Origin: Fratercula arctica
Lineage: Eukaryota > Chordata > Aves > Charadriiformes > Alcidae
Assembly: GCA_947846985.1 (NCBI GenBank)
Contig: CANTUZ010000005.1
Span: 36,154,389 to 36,218,388 of the forward strand
Length of the DNA: 64,000 nt
Reading direction: 5' to 3'
Program-made: the position numbers and the translations under genes
Shown here: in pieces, positions 59,541 through 64,000 of the stretch
How the letters are laid out: each line of letters opens with the position of its first letter
How positions within the stretch are numbered: position 1 is the stretch's first letter
The notes under the pieces: model-generated
Databases searched by the model: none
The model's input: the letters and a program-made list of their open reading frames with translations, nothing else
What the model was told of the DNA's origin: nothing

Positions 59541-59860
59541 AAATCCCCTTTTCTCCGCCTGTTTGCTCTCTGCTGAGGCTTTTTTCGCGGCATGATCGGA
59601 AGTAGCTTTATCGCGTTTCTCTTTCAGGGGAAGATTGTGAGATTAAAAAAATTAAAAAAATATCAGGTCAACACCTAGTGTTCACTGTAGTGTCAGTCAC
59701 ACCTCTGCTTGGAAACAGTTAAAAAGGCTTTGAGCAGGATTTTTAACTTGTTACGTGCTTAACCTGTAACATATTTATGAAAAACCTGGGACCTTACATT
59801 GAGTAACAGATCCAGAGTATGGACTGCTTGGTACTCTGAAAATCGGCCAGATATTCCAGA

Positions 59861-60020
59861 GGATAGGATAGGATAGGATAGGATAGGATAGGATAGGGTA
59901 GGGTAGGGTAGGGTAGGGTAGGGTAGAATAGAATAGAATAGAATAGAATAGAATAGAATAGAATAGAATAGAATAGAATAGAATAGAATAGAATAGAATA
60001 GAATAGAATAGAATAGAATA
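59861..60020. repeat. Three-block pentamer microsatellite (32 units)
   Basis: Seven GGATA (59861-59895), six GGGTA (59896-59925) and nineteen GAATA (59926-60020): 160 bp with no interruption. It ends exactly at the 3' end of a minus-strand CR1 copy. On the CR1 sense strand it reads TATTC, then TACCC, then TATCC repeats. Confidence 0.97.
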
Positions 60021-60205
60021 TTTTCAGTTGGAAAGGACCTACAATGATCACCAAGTCCAACTGCCTGACCACTTCAGGGCTGACCAAAAGTTAAAGCGTG
60101 TTATTAAGGGCATTGTCCAAATGCCTGTTAAACACTGACAGGCTTGGGGCATCGACCACCTCTCTAGCAAGCCTGTTCCAGCGTTTGACTACTGAAGAAA
60201 TCAGT
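60021..60205 (-). mobile_element. CR1 LINE 3' fragment (minus strand)
   Basis: The reverse complement of a CR1 3' UTR. On the plus strand: CAGTTGGAAAGGACCTACAA, TGATCACCAAGTCCAACTGC, CATTGTCCAAATGCCTGTTA, AACACTGACAGGCTTGGGGC, CACCTCTCTAGCAAGCCTGT. It is 5'-truncated at about 60205. Well preserved. Its 3' tail runs straight into the pentamer array. Confidence 0.92.
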
Positions 60206-62822
60206 TAATCTTTGAGCAATTATGCAAAGGCTCAGATTCTTTTGACAGGCTTTCCTCTGCAACACTCAGCCTAAGCAGGGTGGCACTCTGTGCAGCTCCT
60301 TTAAAACTGTACATCTCATGAGTAAAAGAGACAAGGAATAATGAGGACTATTCTAACACCTTTTGCAGTAATTCACTTTATGGTTTATTTAGAAGGTCTG
60401 CTCTGGTAAACTTTGGAAATCTTGGTTCAAGATACCAGACCATAAAACATTACCTTCCCAAGAAACATTTTGTCAAAGGCACTTACATGACTTGGCAGCA
60501 TAAATTCTACTCAAAGTCAAAATGAGAATTATGTTCCCAGTCACTTAGGTGCTTTCGAAAAATGTGCGTGGAGTGCTTGGGCTTGGTAAAGGCAACAGCT
60601 GATATTTCACTACCAAGTCTCATTGTTGAGATGCAAGTAAAGCCCGAGCGAAGGCACAGAAGGCTTGCTCACCTTACCTCGCGTCTATGAAACTGTCGGG
60701 TGTTTACAGTTTGTATTTCTAGCTATACCTGGTGCCAAGGGGGCTACCTGCAATGCCCAGCTTTTTTTCCTGTATGCCAGCTCACTTATGCTTAAGGTCC
60801 TCATCCTAACTTGGATTTTTAAGGTTCTTAGATGTGACTGCAAAAGAAGAGTCAATGTGGGGCTTTCCTTTTGTTGAACATACCCTAGAGAGCACAAGTC
60901 GGTATCAGGAAGAGAGGGCAGAAAAGAAAATCAAAAAGGAGGAAGAGGAACAGAGAAACAAAGGGAAAGCAAGACAGAAAGGGGGAAAAAAGAGAAACAC
61001 GGTGGTAACAAAGGAAGGAAGAGTCGTCCAAAGACCAAAGCCATGCAACCTCTGATGACAGAAGAGAAAAAGCAGTCCTTAATCCCCCAACTTCCGTAGA
61101 GAAATATTTTTTTTTAACATCTCAGTAATATTAAAGACGCTGAAAATGTTAGAGTAGCCCCAAAAGTCAAAGTATGCCCGTGCTGCGTACTGCTGTGTAG
61201 TGCAGAGACGAGCGAATCCAGACACGGTCCGGACGGTTGCCCTGGAGCTGTACAGGAGACAGGAGCCGGTGCTGTGCTCCAGGCTCCTGGGCCGATCTCT
61301 ACCTGCAATAGCATCCCCATACCATCCTGAAGTCCGCTAGGTAGACCAGAAAGCAAGTGAAAAACTCTCTCAATGTTGTTTCTTAAAAAGTCTCTGTCAT
61401 TCACAGCTAACTCAGGACTCCAAATTACCTGCCCTGTCAATTAAGGTCATTCAGAGCATCGGGCGTGTTCTCCCTCTGACGACATCTACCACTTACAGGA
61501 TCCTCGACAGTAGATGTATCGCTGCTTACAAGAGACTCTTCACAACAATCTCATCTATCCCGTTACTGTTGTCCTCATTTTCCAGGAGGGAAGAGGTCAT
61601 AAATACACAACTTACAGCCACTGCAAAGTTCAATGCCAGTGTCAGAATTTAAGAGCTCTTGCCTCTGAGGACCGTGCTCACATATTGGAATGCTATTTAC
61701 AACAGAGAGAGAAGCTTCTCTTTTTATTTGAAATACGGTGTCTCAAAGCATCATAGAAAAAAAATATAATCTCTTAAACAGAATTTGGCATTCTAGCCAA
61801 ACATTTTAAGAGATGTAAATTGCAACAAGTTCTGCAACAGAAAGGTTTCCATGGTCCAATGCTTTCTGGTTATTTCAGAAAAAAAAGAATCTGAATAGAA
61901 AATCTGACCTTGTCAATAAGAAAATAAATGCTTTGACCCGATTGCTTTTTTGGGGGGGAAAAAAAATACAATCACAACTAAAGAAATCCCAATTTAAAAC
62001 CTTTTATTTTCATTCAAATAGGAAATAAATGCAAATTTGAAACCTTGATAGTTGTTGTAAAGTGGAATCGGAGGCCTTTGGCCAGCTCGTTTTATCTCTT
62101 GAAATCACTTTGTGACACGTATCAAAAAGTTTGGCCACCCCTGATGTATGTACATATTAGAGCGTGCACTCAGTGTTGGAAATACAGCGTATGGAATTGC
62201 TCACAGCACATTAAGAATGCTCAGCAATGTGCAATTTTAGGGTCGCACTTTATGCTGCAAGACACAGTGTGCTGTTAGCAATCTTTTTTCTCTCACTAAG
62301 CACGCATTATTTGAGTTTTCTAGTTGAACATACACCTCAATGAATTTTTACTTTTTTTTTTTTTTTAAAGTGGGCCATAAATTATCATCAAAGACTGGGG
62401 TCTCAAATCAGCTGTTATGTGAATACTGTCTGCTTCTTCTCAAAGTGCTATATCATCCTTACATCAATATCCTTTAGAGCAAAGTGTGAATTCAGAGGAT
62501 ATAAAACCTACGAGCCCAATTAAGAAGGCTTTACGTACAAATTGCACATTGAAGGTGGTGTGGATTTTTTAAACAAAATTCTGTCCTCTCGCAGGGTTTT
62601 TGTGTTTTCTTAATTTCCTTAGTTTATTTTCTTTTTCAAAGACTTTCAAAGATGACTGCTTTTCATCCATTTTTCCCAATAAAGAACAGTGGTAGCTGCT
62701 TTCACTTTACTACACCCCGTCTCTCACTTTCTCTACAGGGGGTTGATCGACCCGTCCTTTAAAAGGGGGAAAAACCAGCTTCGGGGAGCGCCTGTCAAAT
62801 AAGAAAGTTGCGCAGTGATGTG

Positions 62823-62881
<59 letters not shown>

Positions 62882-64000
62882 AATCAAATAAAATCCAGAG
62901 CTGAAAAAATAATTCACTGTATGTAGCATAGAAGAAAAATCATGATGAAGTCCTGAGCTAACTCACATAATGCTTTCAGGAATCAGAAAAATGACACTGT
63001 CAAAACACAACATTAGTTTTCAGAAGCCTCCAGGCAAAATTTTATTTATTTAAAGTTAGCTCCTATTTTAATAACAAAAAAGTGGCAGCATATTCTACAT
63101 CAAAGAAAAAACTTTTCCTAATGTTTCCATTCCTCTTGTGAAGTACTGGAGCTGAAGTAGTGGAGCTGTCTTTCGCTAAATAATTACGTGAGTGGCAGGA
63201 GCTCAACCTGAGAAAGCTTTTTTGTCTGCACCAGGGACTGTAGCATAAAGAGAATCACATTTGGCTTGCCTCATCTAAGCAGCGATATGAGATATTCTGA
63301 CTTTTAGTATTTAAATAGTTAGTTTCAAACAAGATCCAAAACAAGGAAAGGCAAGTCCCGAATCAACATCTTGTTACACCGTAGCACCTTGATGAGGGAG
63401 GAGTACAAATGAGAAGCACGTTCCTGGGCTATAGGTCTCCAGCCGAGACCCATTAGCCACATTCCTGGTGACAGTGCCCAGGAGAAATGACCCCTAACAG
63501 CACGGTGGCACACGCAGGTGGTGGCTCCTCTCGCATTGCCCTCATTTCAGGCATCCTCACCTTCAGGAGCCAGACCAGAGCACGCTGCTGGGGTAGTTGA
63601 AGCGTCTACTATTTTATACCTTTTTGAAAGGATGAGATACTTTTTAAAGTGCGCTTCTGGATCTCTTTCCTGGAAATTCTATTTATTCCTCTTTGTTCTT
63701 CGTGCGTTAATCTTTTATAGTGACAACTAGTAATAGTGAGAGGACAGTGCGGGGTCCATTCCTTCAAAGACATCCTATAAATAAAGAACAACCCCCTTAG
63801 GTCCCTAGACCTGTTGTTTGCCTTTTAAGCATCGCTTCCCCACCTGTTCCTAATAATACCATTCCTTCGGCACTGCCTTCTTGTCTGTGTTTCCTTTCTA
63901 TTATTTCATATCGTTTAACACCTCCTGCTTTGAACCTTAACAGATCCGGCTCCGGAGCTGCGCAAATTTAGTTCAGTTACAAAAGGCTCTACATTTGCAT
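60206..64000. other. Intergenic DNA to the right edge, no gene seen
   Basis: No supported exon. A purine-rich tract lies at about 60905-61025, a compound (TG)16(AG)11 microsatellite at 62827-62880, and a T run at about 62352-62366. The short open frames carry no known motif. Confidence 0.6.
62827..62880. repeat. Compound microsatellite (TG)16(AG)11
   Basis: Sixteen TG units (62827-62858) pass without a gap into eleven AG units (62859-62880). A good candidate for length polymorphism. Confidence 0.95.

Larger units (their letters stand above)
58890..59640. promoter_or_regulatory. Orphan CpG island with adjacent AT-core motif cluster
   Basis: About 30 CpG dinucleotides fall between 59100 and 59480, with more at 58924-59040 and 59585-59615, in otherwise CpG-poor DNA. 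Just upstream (59053-59100) is a dense set of TAAT/ATTA words and a CCAAT (CATTAATCACCAATCATAAT). The block holds a (TG)n tract (59291-59325), A20 (59501-59520) and (TA)10 (59521-59540). No coding exon is recognisable; open frames across it are produced by GC content and the repeats. It may be a promoter of an unseen non-coding RNA or a distant gene, or an enhancer-type island. Confidence 0.5.

Noticed and set aside
59114..59605. A 163-codon open frame through the orphan CpG island
   Set aside because: Its middle is translated (TG)n and its end is translated A/TA repeats; the rest is GC-driven. Not a protein.
59794..60087. A 97-codon repetitive open frame (SILFY / TLPYP repeats)
   Set aside because: Direct translation of the pentamer microsatellite; a pentamer array stays open whenever its unit has no stop.
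61114..61440. A 108-codon minus-strand open frame near the right end
   Set aside because: No recognisable domain, no splice or promoter context, and composition close to that expected of non-coding DNA.
1..64000. CRISPR arrays, bacterial operons, riboswitches, tRNA or rRNA genes
   Set aside because: Looked for regular spaced repeats, tRNA A/B boxes with clover-leaf context and rRNA landmarks; none seen. The only tRNA-like words are in the weak MIR-like remnant near 31.56 kb.

Overview
The window is vertebrate nuclear DNA, almost certainly from a bird. It has spliced genes with GT-AG introns and long AT-rich intergenic stretches. It carries at least six 5'-truncated CR1 LINE copies in both orientations and two avian-type solo LTRs. 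The two genes are the neighbours AQR and ZNF770, which I know to be adjacent and co-oriented on human 15q14 and on the corresponding bird chromosome (chicken chromosome 5, from memory). The LTR families resemble ones I associate with neoavian genomes, but that is recall, not a search.

Layout. Positions 1-8526 hold the first eight coding exons of AQR (intron-binding spliceosomal helicase) on the minus strand. They encode the first 216 residues plus two bases, and the gene runs off the left edge. Its CpG-island promoter lies at about 8380-8930. An intergenic stretch of about 9 kb follows. ZNF770 is also on the minus strand: its whole 727-residue coding sequence is one exon (19761-21944), with a probable 3' UTR down to about 18 kb and a 5' UTR splice acceptor at 22087-22088. 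Its probable non-coding first exon and CpG-island promoter lie at about 26.27-26.76 kb. From 26.8 kb to 64 kb I find no protein-coding exon I can support. That desert holds CR1 copies (27.2, 34.0, 36.6, 60.0 kb), a 1.11-kb solo LTR (27.8 kb), a 0.55-kb solo LTR (54.5 kb), one or two MIR-like SINEs (30.9, 31.6 kb), microsatellites, and an orphan CpG island at about 58.9-59.6 kb.

Function. AQR couples intron recognition to splicing and to snoRNP assembly. ZNF770 is a C2H2 DNA-binding protein. Nothing in the sequence ties the two functionally beyond conserved linkage. The most informative observations are the four-fold repeat of one two-finger module in ZNF770, with nearly constant predicted base-contact residues, and its two matching C-x2-C-x12-H-x-C fingers. 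Others are the three-block pentamer microsatellite grown on a CR1 tail, the orphan CpG island, and two solo LTRs sharing terminal motifs. I found no operon, CRISPR array, tRNA, rRNA or clearly new molecular system.
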